Positions 14,240 to 22,224 of a stretch of DNA of 26,080 bases are shown piece by piece. The position numbers and the translations under genes were made by a program. This stretch comes from Streptosporangiaceae bacterium (lineage in GTDB: Bacteria > Actinomycetota > Actinomycetes > Streptosporangiales > Streptosporangiaceae). Each line of letters starts with the position of its first letter. Position 1 is the first letter of the stretch. The notes under the pieces were generated by a model. It was not told where the DNA came from, did no database searches, and saw only the letters and a list, made by a program, of their open reading frames with translations. Where the stretch lies: NCBI GenBank assembly GCA_025934635.1, contig JAICWX010000101.1, positions 1-26,080 on the forward strand, given 5' to 3'.

Positions 14240-14565
14240 TCAGGCTGTACTGACCGAGACCGCGGAGCCGGCGCTGACGCGCGTGCCCCCGCCCGGGCTC
14301 TGCGACGTCACCAGGCCGATATTGGTGCAGGTGCAGTCGACGCCGTGGGTGACGGAGCCGACGCGAGCGCGGTCACCCCGGCCAGGTTAGTGACCTGCCT
14401 GGGGACAGCGCCGGTGGCGCCGCTGTGGCCGAGTTCGCCGAAGGCGTCACAGCCCCACGTCCACAGCGTGCCGTCCGAACGGATCGCGGCGCTGGACACC
14501 TGGAGCAGGGCGACGGCTCAGGCGGCGATCGTGGTGACGCCGATCAGGCCACCTGCGACTCCTAC
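14240..14565 (-). pseudogene. Remnant of an RCC1-repeat / PASTA protein
   Basis: Reading the minus strand from about 14565, one frame gives GGLIGVTTIAA, an in-frame TGA (14518-14520), then SSAAIRSDGTLWTWGCDAFG, GELGHSGATGAVPRQV and TNLAGVTALAS. These are RCC1 propeller repeat sequences. The frame then ends, while a different frame from 14362 to the TGA at 14240-14242 reads IGLVTSQSPGGGTRVSAG and SAVSVS, the C-terminal half of a PASTA domain. So an RCC1-PASTA gene has decayed by a nonsense change and a frameshift. It directly follows the propeller/Ig gene on the same strand and may be its former 3' portion or a neighbour. Confidence 0.6.
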
Positions 14566-16592
14566 CGCAGCTTGGTACTCCCGGTGCTGCTCTGGTGGGT
14601 GCTGTCGCCGCCGTAGCTGGCGGTTATGGTCTGGCCGTTGAACGGGATGCCGGCCAGCGGCCGGAAGGTCACGGTGCAAGACGCCGACGTGCCAGTGCCC
14701 GACAGGGTGCAGTGCGTGGCGCTGAAGACGCCCCGGCCGCTGCTGGAGAAGCTGACTGTCCCCGCGGGCGCAGTGGCACTCCCGGGGGAGGTGTCGCTGA
14801 CCGTGGCCGTGCACTTCTGGAAGACCACCAGGGAACGCTGGCAGGCCAGGACCGTGGTGGTGGCACGCAGCGTGACGGTCAGGATTGCCTGATCGCTGCT
14901 CGTGGTATGGCTGCTATCACCGCCGTAGGCTGCGGTAATGCCCTGATTGCCTGAGCCGACCTGACCCGGGGTGTAGCTGACCACGCAGGAGGACTGTCCG
15001 CTGGTGCTGGCCGGGGAGAGCGTGCAGGAGCTGCTGGACAAGCTTCCGCCGCTGGTGTCGGAAGTGAAGGTCACCTGCCCGGTCGGTGCTGTCGGGCTTT
15101 GCGTGGCGTCGGTCACGGTAGCCGTGCACGACGTGGCCTGGCCGACGGCGACCGTGTTGGGCTTGCAGGTCAGAGTCGTGCCAGTGGTACGCACCGTAAG
15201 GGTCAGGACGGCCTGGCCGCTGCTGGCGGCGTGGCCGCTGTCACCGCCGTAAGTGGCGGTGACGGTCTGGGTGGTACCGGAGCCAGTTTGGCCCGGGGTG
15301 TAGCTGACCACGCAGGTGGCCTGTCCGATGGTGCTGTCCGCGGTGAGTGTGCAGGAGCTGCTGGAGAAGCTTCCGCCGCTGGTGTCGGAAGTGAAGGTCA
15401 CCTGCCCCGTCGGCGGTGTCCCGCCTGGTGCGGTGTCGGTCACGATGGCCGTGCAGGACGTGGCCTGGCCGATGGGGACCGGGCTGGGCGAGCAGTTCAG
15501 AGCCGTGGTGGTGGGATCCGGGGCGAGAACCGTCGGGTTCGCGATCGTGGCCAGGGCGAAGGACGAGCCCCGGCTGAGCATGCCGAACACCTGCGAGCCG
15601 TCGGGCACCCAGGCCAGGCCCCGCGGCGCCAGGATTCCGCCCGCGCCGCCCAGGCTGTACAGGCTGTACGTGTTCACTGTGGTCGCGCTGCCCGGGGGGT
15701 AGATGTCAAGGTCCGGGGAGGGCGGGAAGGTCGTCGTGCCCGCGGCTACCGCGCCCGCGGCGTCGTAGCTGATCGCGACGTTGAAGGGCGGGGCGGTGGG
15801 TGAGCCCAGCGAGCGCAGCGGGCTCAGGCTGGCCGTGCTGTACACGTGATCGGCGACTCCCGAGTCGTGGCAGGCGACGGCGAACTCTGACCCGCCAGGA
15901 GAGACCGCCAGGTCCTGCTCGTTGGCACAGCCCGTCGACGCGGTCGGCGATCCGGCCAGGGTGGTGACCGGATCAGCCGCGGTGTCGTAACTAGCCAGAC
16001 CGTTTGGAAACGATCCGGTGGCGACCAGAACCCCGGTGTCCTGGGGATCGGCGGCGATCTGGGGGGCGGAGGACCAGCCGCTCATCGCGGCCGGGGTCTG
16101 CAGCGACGGGGAGGCCGCCGACGGGTCGAAGGAGCCGATGGCCGCCGCGAAGGCCGCTCCGGTGTTGTAGCTCACCCAGATCTTGCCGCTCTGCACGGCG
16201 ACGTTGAAGGGGGAGTCGCCGGCCGGCATGGGGTAGGAGGCGGTCTGCGTGAGGGTGTCGGTGCTGATGGCGGTGACGGCGGTGCTGATGGCGGCGTAGA
16301 GGGTGGAGCCGTCGGGGGAGAGGGCTAGGCCGGTAACGCTGCTCTGGCCGGTGATGGTGGTGACGACCTGGCCGCTGAGGTCGGTGACCAGGATGCCGTC
16401 CTGGCTGCTGCTGCCCTGGCTGATGAAGATGTGGCCGTGGGCGCCGTCCACCACCATCTGGTAGTAGCTGCTGATCGGCAGCGACACCGGAGCGACGGCC
16501 GAGGCGGGCTGACTACTGCCCGCCACCAGCAAGCCGGCGGAAGCGATCATCCCGGCCGCGGCCAGGAGCAGAGGCTTAATCCGATTGCGCAT
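14562..16592 (-). CDS. Secreted beta-propeller protein with three Ig-like repeats
   Basis: A 676-residue exported protein. Residues 1-32 form a Sec signal peptide (RNRIK, hydrophobic core, cleavage likely after ASA). Residues ~35-350 are a YVTN/SMP-30-like beta-propeller with repeated blade motifs (VTGLALSPDGSTLYAAIST, SPFNVAVQSGKIWVSY, LAVSPGGSEFAVACH, PRGLAWVPDGSQVFG). Three Big_3_5-type Ig domains follow at about 359-468, 469-573 and 574-676, each with paired cysteines and the YGGDSxH motif. The last ends abruptly at STGSTKLR, where the other repeats continue as a full strand, so the C-terminus looks truncated, and an RCC1-PASTA relic follows. No sorting motif is seen. Role unknown; surface binding or adhesion is plausible. 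Confidence 0.88.
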   Translation of the reverse strand: MRNRIKPLLLAAAGMIASAGLLVAGSSQPASAVAPVSLPISSYYQMVVDGAHGHIFISQGSSSQDGILVTDLSGQVVTTITGQSSVTGLALSPDGSTLYAAISTAVTAISTDTLTQTASYPMPAGDSPFNVAVQSGKIWVSYNTGAAFAAAIGSFDPSAASPSLQTPAAMSGWSSAPQIAADPQDTGVLVATGSFPNGLASYDTAADPVTTLAGSPTASTGCANEQDLAVSPGGSEFAVACHDSGVADHVYSTASLSPLRSLGSPTAPPFNVAISYDAAGAVAAGTTTFPPSPDLDIYPPGSATTVNTYSLYSLGGAGGILAPRGLAWVPDGSQVFGMLSRGSSFALATIANPTVLAPDPTTTALNCSPSPVPIGQATSCTAIVTDTAPGGTPPTGQVTFTSDTSGGSFSSSSCTLTADSTIGQATCVVSYTPGQTGSGTTQTVTATYGGDSGHAASSGQAVLTLTVRTTGTTLTCKPNTVAVGQATSCTATVTDATQSPTAPTGQVTFTSDTSGGSLSSSSCTLSPASTSGQSSCVVSYTPGQVGSGNQGITAAYGGDSSHTTSSDQAILTVTLRATTTVLACQRSLVVFQKCTATVSDTSPGSATAPAGTVSFSSSGRGVFSATHCTLSGTGTSASCTVTFRPLAGIPFNGQTITASYGGDSTHQSSTGSTKLR
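14940..15530. repeat. DNA-level tandem repeat of Ig-domain units
   Basis: Two adjacent Ig-coding units are very similar at the nucleotide level. A block of about 40 bases beginning AAGCTTCCGCCGCTGGTG occurs at 15040 and 15367 without visible difference, 327 bases apart. The third unit (lower coordinates) is more diverged. This indicates recent duplication or gene conversion inside the propeller/Ig gene. Confidence 0.7.
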
Positions 16593-17208
16593 CGAGCATC
16601 CTAAGGCGGAGAGAGCCGGGACATCCGGGCGAAAGCATGCTACTGGAATTGCCGAAGCTGAAAGCAGGATTTATCGTCCATTTCGCGACGGCGCCCCACT
16701 CGGCAGACCCGGTGCTGTCTGCGATTACGGACCATTTTGCCTGGCTGGAAGTGTGCGGCTACCGACCTATAGTCGGCAGGCAAGATCAACTAATAGGTGA
16801 CCAGCCGAATAAATGCAGGTCAGGCTATATATAGCAAATGCGGACGGTCGATGCGTACCGTCGGCTTTCAGCGGACGGCTACGGCCTGGCCGTGCTGGGG
16901 GCCGTTCCGACTTGACAGGCGCCGCTCAGTTGAGGGTCCATCACCCTGCGTCCGCCCGCGGTCCCGCGTTGCCTCCCGGGGCGCGGGTGGCCGGGGCGGC
17001 GGTGCGCTGATGACGAGGCTGGGGCCGACCCGGCCAGGGATGCCTATGGTCGCGGCCGCGGCTGAATACTTCGGACGCGTGGATCGTGATACTACTTATG
17101 CCCAGTCCGGGCGGAATGGCCCAGAATGCGGCACCATAAGAGATGATTATGCCGCAGGCAGATGGCGGCTCGCCCGCTGAGTAGGTGCGCGTAGAGAGGT
17201 AACTGACG
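16593..17208. other. 616-base intergenic region without a recognisable gene
   Basis: Short open frames exist on the plus strand but none resembles a known protein or has a ribosome site worth reporting. The part near 16790-16840 is unusually A/T-rich for this window (CTATATATAGC around 16823-16833), as expected for a promoter or a degraded sequence. An imperfect hairpin lies at 17128-17155, just before the methyltransferase. The region separates two divergent genes and must hold both promoters. Confidence 0.4.
17128..17155 (+). promoter_or_regulatory. Imperfect hairpin/operator before the methyltransferase
   Basis: GCGG and CATAA on the left pair with TTATG and CCGC on the right, around a seven-base loop and a three-base bulge. 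It ends 53 bases before the GTG start. It could be a regulator site or a leader hairpin; there is no T-run, so it is not a terminator. Confidence 0.3.
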
Positions 17209-18027
17209 GTGACAGGCGAGGCGAACGGCGTCCGGGATGAGATGTTGAGCCGGATCGATACCACGGTGCCGCACTCGGCGCGGATCTGGAATTACTGGCT
17301 GGGCGGTAAGGACAACTATGAGGTGGACCGGATAGCCGGCGAGCAGACCATGGCGGTCCTGCCCGAGATTGTCGAGATCGCGCGGGCTTCCCGCGGGTTC
17401 CTCGAGCGCGTGGTGCGGTACCTGGCCGCCGATGCGGGTATCCGCCAGTTCCTTGACATCGGGACCGGGCTGCCGACTGTTAGTAACACTCATGAGGTCG
17501 CCCAGTCCGTCGCCCCCGAGTCGCGGGTGGTCTATGTCGACAACGACCCGGTGGTACTGGCCCATGCGCAGGCCCTCCTGGTCTCCAGCCCGGAGGGTGC
17601 CACCAGCTACATCGAGGCCGATGCCCGGGATGCCGACGCGATCCTGGGGCACGCGGGGACGATGCTGGACTTCTCCCGGCCGGTAGCGATTACCATGCTG
17701 GGCATCTTGCCGTTTATCGGCGATGACGATGAGGCGCACGCGATCGTGGCACGGCTGCTGGCAGCGGTGCCAGCCGGCAGCTACCTGGCCATCACGCATT
17801 CCACCAGTGAGATCAGCGGAGAGCGGGTCATCGAGGCGGTGCGGCAATGGAATCAGGTGGCCCCGACGCCGTATACCTTGCGCAGCCCGGCGCAGATCGC
17901 CACGTTCTTCGACGGCCTTACGCTGATCGAGCCGGGTCTGGTCCCGTGCCCGCGCTGGCGACCCGGCCCGGGCGAGGCCGGCCGCGCACAGGACATGGAC
18001 GAGTTCTGCGCGCTGGGCCGTCAATAG
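17209..18027 (+). CDS. SAM-dependent methyltransferase, DUF574 / Methyltransf_19 family
   Basis: A 272-residue protein with the actinobacterial DUF574 signature near the N-terminus (HSARIWNYWLGGKDNYEVD, residues 22-40), the SAM-binding motif I FLDIGTGLPT (81-90), the acidic strand-2 end VVYVDNDPVVLAHA, and AITMLGILPFIGDDD as motif IV region. The family is expanded in actinomycetes, sometimes near secondary-metabolite or signalling genes; few members have known substrates. The GTG at 17209 is preceded by GAGAGG about ten bases upstream and gives the usual N-terminus. Its TAG stop is immediately followed by the stop of the convergent DeoR gene, leaving no space for a terminator. Target molecule unknown. 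Confidence 0.93.
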   Translation: MTGEANGVRDEMLSRIDTTVPHSARIWNYWLGGKDNYEVDRIAGEQTMAVLPEIVEIARASRGFLERVVRYLAADAGIRQFLDIGTGLPTVSNTHEVAQSVAPESRVVYVDNDPVVLAHAQALLVSSPEGATSYIEADARDADAILGHAGTMLDFSRPVAITMLGILPFIGDDDEAHAIVARLLAAVPAGSYLAITHSTSEISGERVIEAVRQWNQVAPTPYTLRSPAQIATFFDGLTLIEPGLVPCPRWRPGPGEAGRAQDMDEFCALGRQ

Positions 18028-18768
18028 TCAGACCGTCGTCACCTGGGCGCCCGCGCTGGACAGGCTGCGCAGTTGCTCGTCGGTGACGCGGCGGTCGGTA
18101 ATGATGTCGTCAACATCGCTGACCGTGCAGATCCGCGCAAACGTCACCTTGCCGATCTTGGAGCTGTCTGCGATCACGATGCTGTGGCGGGCGCGGCGCA
18201 GGAAAGCCAGGTCGGTCTGGGCCTCCATCTCGTCGTGGGTGGTGCAGCCCTCCTGCGGCGTGAGGCCGTCGACGCCGATGAACGCCATGTCGAGATGGTA
18301 GTTGGCGAGCATCGCCTCGGCTGCGGGCCCGACGAGCTCGAACGAGCTGCGCACGATGCCGCCGATCACGACGAGGCGCAGGCCGGGCCGGCCGACGAGT
18401 TCTGACGCGATGTTGATCGCATTGGTCACGAAGGTGATGTCGCCGCGGTGCGCGAGCGCCCGCGCCACCTCAAGTGCGGTCGTGCCGCCGGTCAGGCCGA
18501 CCACCGCGCCGCGGTCGACCAGGCCCGCGGCCGCCGCGCCGATGCGGCGCTTCTCGGTCAGGTGACCGGCCCCGTCCCCTGACTCGACCGGCCTGGCGAC
18601 CGCGCCGCCGTGGGTGCGCACCAGCAACTTGCCGGCGCTCAGGGCCTGCAGGTCCCGCCGCACGGTCGCGCCCGACACGCCGAGCGCGCTGGCGAGGTCG
18701 CTGACGTCGACGGCCCCGCGTTCGGCGACGCGATCCAAGATCACGCTGAGTCGCTCCTGCTTCCGCAC
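18028..18768 (-). CDS. DeoR/AgaR-type sugar-phosphate-responsive repressor
   Basis: A 246-residue DeoR-family regulator. It has an N-terminal winged HTH (VDVSDLASALGVSGATVRRDL, then LVRTHGGAV) and a C-terminal sugar-phosphate sensor domain (VGLTGGTTALEVARAL, TFVTNAINIASEL, IGVDGLTPQEG, IVIADSSKIGKVTF). The frame is open to 18879, with an ATG at 18807, but I prefer GTG 18768. It gives the family N-terminus VRKQERLSVIL and leaves the 15-base repeat at 18800-18814 outside the coding region. It is divergent from the amino-sugar uptake operon, which it should repress until a phosphorylated sugar appears, as AgaR, GlpR and relatives do. Confidence 0.9.
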   Translation of the reverse strand: MRKQERLSVILDRVAERGAVDVSDLASALGVSGATVRRDLQALSAGKLLVRTHGGAVARPVESGDGAGHLTEKRRIGAAAAGLVDRGAVVGLTGGTTALEVARALAHRGDITFVTNAINIASELVGRPGLRLVVIGGIVRSSFELVGPAAEAMLANYHLDMAFIGVDGLTPQEGCTTHDEMEAQTDLAFLRRARHSIVIADSSKIGKVTFARICTVSDVDDIITDRRVTDEQLRSLSSAGAQVTTV

Positions 18769-18799
18769 GCCTGGGATGCTATCAGGGAAGTGATCAGTT

Positions 18800-18925
18800 A
18801 TGCACATATGATCGTTTGATGATCGGGAAGATCTGCTCTGGATCCTTGTCAGAGCATAAACCGTGAAGTAATATGCCAATTCTACGCTCAGTTGAGCAGG
18901 TTATACGCAAATGCGCATCTGATCG
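18800..18925. promoter_or_regulatory. Divergent promoter with two copies of a candidate DeoR operator
   Basis: ATGCACATATGATCG (18800-18814) and ATGCGCATCTGATCG (18911-18925) match at 13 of 15 positions in the same orientation, 111 bases apart. One lies next to the repressor gene and one nearer the transport operon. The core ATGCGCAT is itself palindromic. Repeated sites of this kind, able to be bridged by an oligomeric repressor, are typical of DeoR-family control. Further TGATCA and GATGATCGG sequences lie nearby. Confidence 0.5.
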
Positions 18926-19001
18926 CGCAGCCGATTGTGCACGTGCCAGGACACTGCCCCGTCCGGACCCCGCGATGGCGGCGTAACGAAGGAGAGGCGC
19001 A

Positions 19002-20345
19002 TTGGCTAGGACGCTGAGCAGCACACCAGGCCAGGGCCGGACGGCGGTCGCGGCGGCGGTAGTGCTCGCCTTCGCGCTCGCTGCCTGTGGCGGCGGCAGT
19101 TCAGGCAGTTCAGGCGGTTCCGCCGGGTCGGACCAGACGTCGGGCGCGACCATCACGGTCACGCTGGCGGCGCCCGCCCCGCCCAAGGATGCGCTGGCTG
19201 CCTTCACCAAGCAGACCGGCATCAAGGTCAAGTGGGTCAACATCGACTGGGACAGCCTGCAGACGAAGATCTCGGCCGCCGCGGCCGCGAACACCTATTT
19301 CGCCGACGCGACGGACGTCGACTGGTCCCGGGTCGGCCAGCTGGGCAAGCTCGGCTGGTTCTACCCGGTGGAGCAGTTCCTCGACACCAAGGCGCTGGCT
19401 CCGGACATGCCGCAGATCAAGTCGTTCACCGTGGGCGGCCACGTCATCGGCCTTCCCTACGACGCGTCGTTCATGGTGACGACGGTGAACAAGCAGCTGT
19501 TCGCCAAGGCGGGCATCACCACGATGCCGGCCACGCTGGACGAGTACACCAGTGACCTCCAGAAGATCCAGAGCAAGGGCGTCTCGGCCCACCCGCTGGA
19601 CATCCCGTTCGCGGCCGCGGAGGGCCTGTCGACGTACTGGTACGAGACGACCGGGGCCCTCGGCGGCACCGTGCTCGACCAGAGCGGCAAGCCGCAGTTC
19701 ACCAGCCCCGGCTCGCCCGGCTACAAGGCCGCCGAGTGGATGATCAACGCGATCAAGACCGGCCTGGTGCCGAAGGGCAACATCAACGTCACCGACAGCC
19801 AGGGCATGCAGACGCTGATGGCCAAGGGGCAGGCGGCCAGCATCTTCTCCGACTACTCCGGCAACGTCGGCTCGCTGTACAACGTGCCCAGCTCGTCTTC
19901 GGTCGTCAATCAGGTCGAGTACATCCCGACGCCGGGCGCGGCCGGCGCGGCCGCCAACTGGAGCAACCCGGACGGCATCGGCATCCCCAAGCAGGCGAAG
20001 TACCCGAAGGCAGCCGCGAAGTTCATCCAGTGGTTCACCAGTGAGCAGCAGCAGGTCGACTTCGCCGGCGTCAACGGCCCGTCGAAGGCCTGGTCGACCT
20101 ACGCGCTGCCGTCCCACCTCAGTGCCGTCAAGGCCATGGCCGCCAAGGGCAACCTGGTCGGCGGCGACGCCCTGAGCGCCATGCTGGCCACGTCGAAGCC
20201 GGTGTTCGAGGGCGGTGCGCCGTCCTGGTACCCGCAGTTCTCCAACTCGGTCTACACGAACCTGCACGCCGCCGCGGCCGGCTCGCAGACCGTCGCGCAG
20301 GCCATCACGGCGATCGCGAACACGGCCAACGGGCTCGCGAGCTGA
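19002..20345 (+). CDS. Extracellular sugar-binding lipoprotein of an ABC transporter
   Basis: A 447-residue family-1-type solute-binding protein. The N-terminus has a lipoprotein signal with lipobox L26-A-A-C29, followed by a Gly/Ser linker (CGGGSSGSSGGSAGS). The mature part shows typical motifs: VKWVNIDWDSLQTKISAAAA, DVDWSRVGQLGKLGWFYPVE, VIGLPYDASFMVTTVNKQLF, TLDEYTSDLQKI and KYPKAAAKFIQWFTSEQQQ. The start is TTG 19002, supported by GGAGAG at 18991-18996 with five bases spacing; no ATG fits. It is the first gene of the operon and captures the substrate outside the membrane. The ligand is unknown, but downstream genes suggest an amino-sugar-containing glycoside. Confidence 0.94.
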   Translation: MARTLSSTPGQGRTAVAAAVVLAFALAACGGGSSGSSGGSAGSDQTSGATITVTLAAPAPPKDALAAFTKQTGIKVKWVNIDWDSLQTKISAAAAANTYFADATDVDWSRVGQLGKLGWFYPVEQFLDTKALAPDMPQIKSFTVGGHVIGLPYDASFMVTTVNKQLFAKAGITTMPATLDEYTSDLQKIQSKGVSAHPLDIPFAAAEGLSTYWYETTGALGGTVLDQSGKPQFTSPGSPGYKAAEWMINAIKTGLVPKGNINVTDSQGMQTLMAKGQAASIFSDYSGNVGSLYNVPSSSSVVNQVEYIPTPGAAGAAANWSNPDGIGIPKQAKYPKAAAKFIQWFTSEQQQVDFAGVNGPSKAWSTYALPSHLSAVKAMAAKGNLVGGDALSAMLATSKPVFEGGAPSWYPQFSNSVYTNLHAAAAGSQTVAQAITAIANTANGLAS

Positions 20346-20355
20346 GCCGCTGACG

Positions 20356-21354
20356 GTGAAAGCCTCGTCGCTACCCGACAACGTACAAGCGGCCCCGCCG
20401 GCCGGGTCACCCGGCCGGCGGCTGGCCGCCGGACGGAGGTCAGCCCGGCGGCCGCCGGACGGCAGTCCGGCCGGGGATGGCCGCCGACCCGCGGCCAAGA
20501 GCCTGCCGTACCTGCTGGTCACGCCGCTGGCCGTGTTCATCATCGGACTCGCGCTGGTCCCGGCCGCGTTCACCATTATCGAGTCGTTCTACCGGGCCAA
20601 CCCGCTCGACCCGCCGACCCGCTTCGACGGCCTCGGCAACTTCCGCCGGCTGTTCGCCAACAACGCCGTCCTGACCAGCTTCGGCAATACGGCTGTGTAC
20701 GTCGCCGTCGGCGTCGTGCTCTCGACCGTGCTCGGCATCTTCTTCGCGGTCGTGCTGCGCCAGCCGTTCCGCGGGCGCGGCCTGCTCATCGCGGTGCTGA
20801 TCCTGCCCTGGGCGCTGCCCGGTGTCGTCGAGGGCATCTTGTGGACGGGCATCTACGACCCCGGCAGCGGCCTGCTGAACGGGGTGCTGTCGTCGCTGCA
20901 CCTGGCCGGTCACGGCTCGGTGCTGCTCGGCGACAACCGCTGGCTGACGATCATCCTCATCGAGCTCGTGCAGGTATGGCAGATCACGCCGCTGTCGGCG
21001 CTGCTCGTGCTGGCCGCCATGCAGCTCATGCCGCAGGAACTGTTCCAGGCCGCCGCGATCGACGGCTGCGGCGCCTGGCAGTCGTTCTGGCGCATCACCC
21101 TGCCGCTGGCCCGGCCGGGAATCGCGGTGGCGGTCGTGCAGGCGCTGATCGCCACGCTCAATGTCTTCGACCAGCCCTACGTGCTCAACGGGGCCGCGAC
21201 GACCGGATCGTCGGTCACCGAGCAGACGTACTTCATCAGCTTCCAGAACCTGGACTTCGGCGGCGGCTACGCGCTCTCCCTGCTGATCACCCTGATCACC
21301 ATGGTCGTCTCGCTGATCGTCGTCCGTGCCGTGTACCGGAGGGTTGACTATTGA
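20356..21354 (+). CDS. Sugar ABC transporter permease, MalF/UgpA type
   Basis: First channel subunit of the importer, 332 residues. A ~50-residue hydrophilic, Pro/Arg/Gly-rich N-terminal tail precedes about six transmembrane helices (first LPYLLVTPLAVFIIGLALV). The EAA loop reads LFQAAAIDGCGAWQSFWRIT followed by LPLARPGI. GTG 20356 is the only plausible in-frame start after the binding-protein stop, ten bases downstream of it; its ribosome site is weak, suggesting coupling to the upstream gene. The stop overlaps the next start by four bases (TTGA). Confidence 0.92.
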   Translation: MKASSLPDNVQAAPPAGSPGRRLAAGRRSARRPPDGSPAGDGRRPAAKSLPYLLVTPLAVFIIGLALVPAAFTIIESFYRANPLDPPTRFDGLGNFRRLFANNAVLTSFGNTAVYVAVGVVLSTVLGIFFAVVLRQPFRGRGLLIAVLILPWALPGVVEGILWTGIYDPGSGLLNGVLSSLHLAGHGSVLLGDNRWLTIILIELVQVWQITPLSALLVLAAMQLMPQELFQAAAIDGCGAWQSFWRITLPLARPGIAVAVVQALIATLNVFDQPYVLNGAATTGSSVTEQTYFISFQNLDFGGGYALSLLITLITMVVSLIVVRAVYRRVDY

Positions 21355-22181
21355 GGCGCCAAGGACGCATCGCGCGCGCGGCCGGCTTCGCCGTCGTGCT
21401 GATCTGGTCGCTCGTGCCGATCTACTGGTCCCTGAAGACGAGCCTGGAAACCGAGGCCGACGCGCGCGCCCAGAACTACGTGCCCCTCCATCCCACCCTG
21501 AGCAACTACACGGCGCTGCTGACCGGGTCCGGGGACCTGCCCGGCCAGATCCGCCGGGCGACGCTGAACATCGTCATCGAGTGCGGCTGTGCCACGATCG
21601 TCACGGTCGTGCTGGCGACCCTGGCCGCGTACGCGTTCGCCCGGATGGAATTCCGCGGCCGGCAGGTGCTCTTCTACGCGGTGCTGGCCACGATGGCGTT
21701 CCCGGCCTACACGACCCTGATCCCGCTGTACAAGATCATGAGCGACTTCCAGCTGGTGAACACCTACACCGGCATCGTGCTGGTCTACGTGTCCGGGTTC
21801 CTGCCGCTGGCGACCTGGGTGCTGCACAACTACTTCGCCAACATGCCGGTCAGCCTCGAGGAGGCCGCCCTCGTCGACGGCGCGAGCAGGCTGCAGGTGC
21901 TGCGCCGCATCGTGCTGCCGCTGGCCATGCCGGGAGTCATCTCGGTTGCCCTCATCACGTTCCTGTTCGCCTGGGCCCAGTTCCTGTTCCCGCTGGTGCT
22001 GTCGACCGACTCCTCGACGCAGCCGCTGACCGTGGTGATCGCCGCGCTGCAGGGCCGCCACGTCGTCCCCTCGACGCTGCTCAACGCGGCCGGCGTGCTC
22101 GCGATCGCCGTCCCCGCGCTGCTCGCTCTCGCGTTCAACCGCTACATCGTCAACGGGCTGCTGGCCGGCAGTAACCGGTAA
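21351..22181 (+). CDS. Carbohydrate ABC transporter permease, MalG/UgpE type
   Basis: Second channel subunit, 276 residues. About six hydrophobic segments start with AAGFAVVLIWSLVPIYWSL. The EAA loop is canonical: LEEAALVDGASRLQVLRRI, then VLPLAMPGV. The start is TTG 21351, with GGAGGG at 21338-21343, overlapping the previous stop. As in the first operon, no dedicated ATPase gene is present, so the transporter presumably borrows a shared ATPase. It is separated from the glycosidase gene by 43 bases containing a short tandem repeat. Confidence 0.93.
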   Translation: MRRQGRIARAAGFAVVLIWSLVPIYWSLKTSLETEADARAQNYVPLHPTLSNYTALLTGSGDLPGQIRRATLNIVIECGCATIVTVVLATLAAYAFARMEFRGRQVLFYAVLATMAFPAYTTLIPLYKIMSDFQLVNTYTGIVLVYVSGFLPLATWVLHNYFANMPVSLEEAALVDGASRLQVLRRIVLPLAMPGVISVALITFLFAWAQFLFPLVLSTDSSTQPLTVVIAALQGRHVVPSTLLNAAGVLAIAVPALLALAFNRYIVNGLLAGSNR

Positions 22182-22187
22182 CCCGGA

Positions 22188-22219
22188 CGTCCTGCACCAG
22201 GAACCGTCCTGCACTAGGA
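22188..22219 (+). repeat. Tandem 15-base repeat before the GH4 gene
   Basis: CGTCCTGCACCAGGA (22188-22202) is repeated as CGTCCTGCACTAGGA (22205-22219) with one difference and a 17-base period. The second copy contains the ribosome site (AGGAG 22216-22220) of the GTG start at 22225, so the leader appears to have arisen by a small duplication. Confidence 0.6.
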
Positions 22220-22224
22220 GCAAT

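Noticed and set aside
14940..15530. Possible CRISPR-like or satellite array
   Set aside because: The repeats are ~327 bases apart, in frame and encode Ig domains; there are no short regular repeats with unique spacers.
16797..17180. Plus-strand open frame before the methyltransferase
   Set aside because: No ribosome site, mixed base composition, Arg/Gly-rich translation without family likeness.
19110..20576. 488-residue minus-strand open frame opposite the binding protein
   Set aside because: Low-complexity Arg/Gly/Val composition and no domain; the plus-strand lipoprotein has a lipobox, ribosome site and family motifs.
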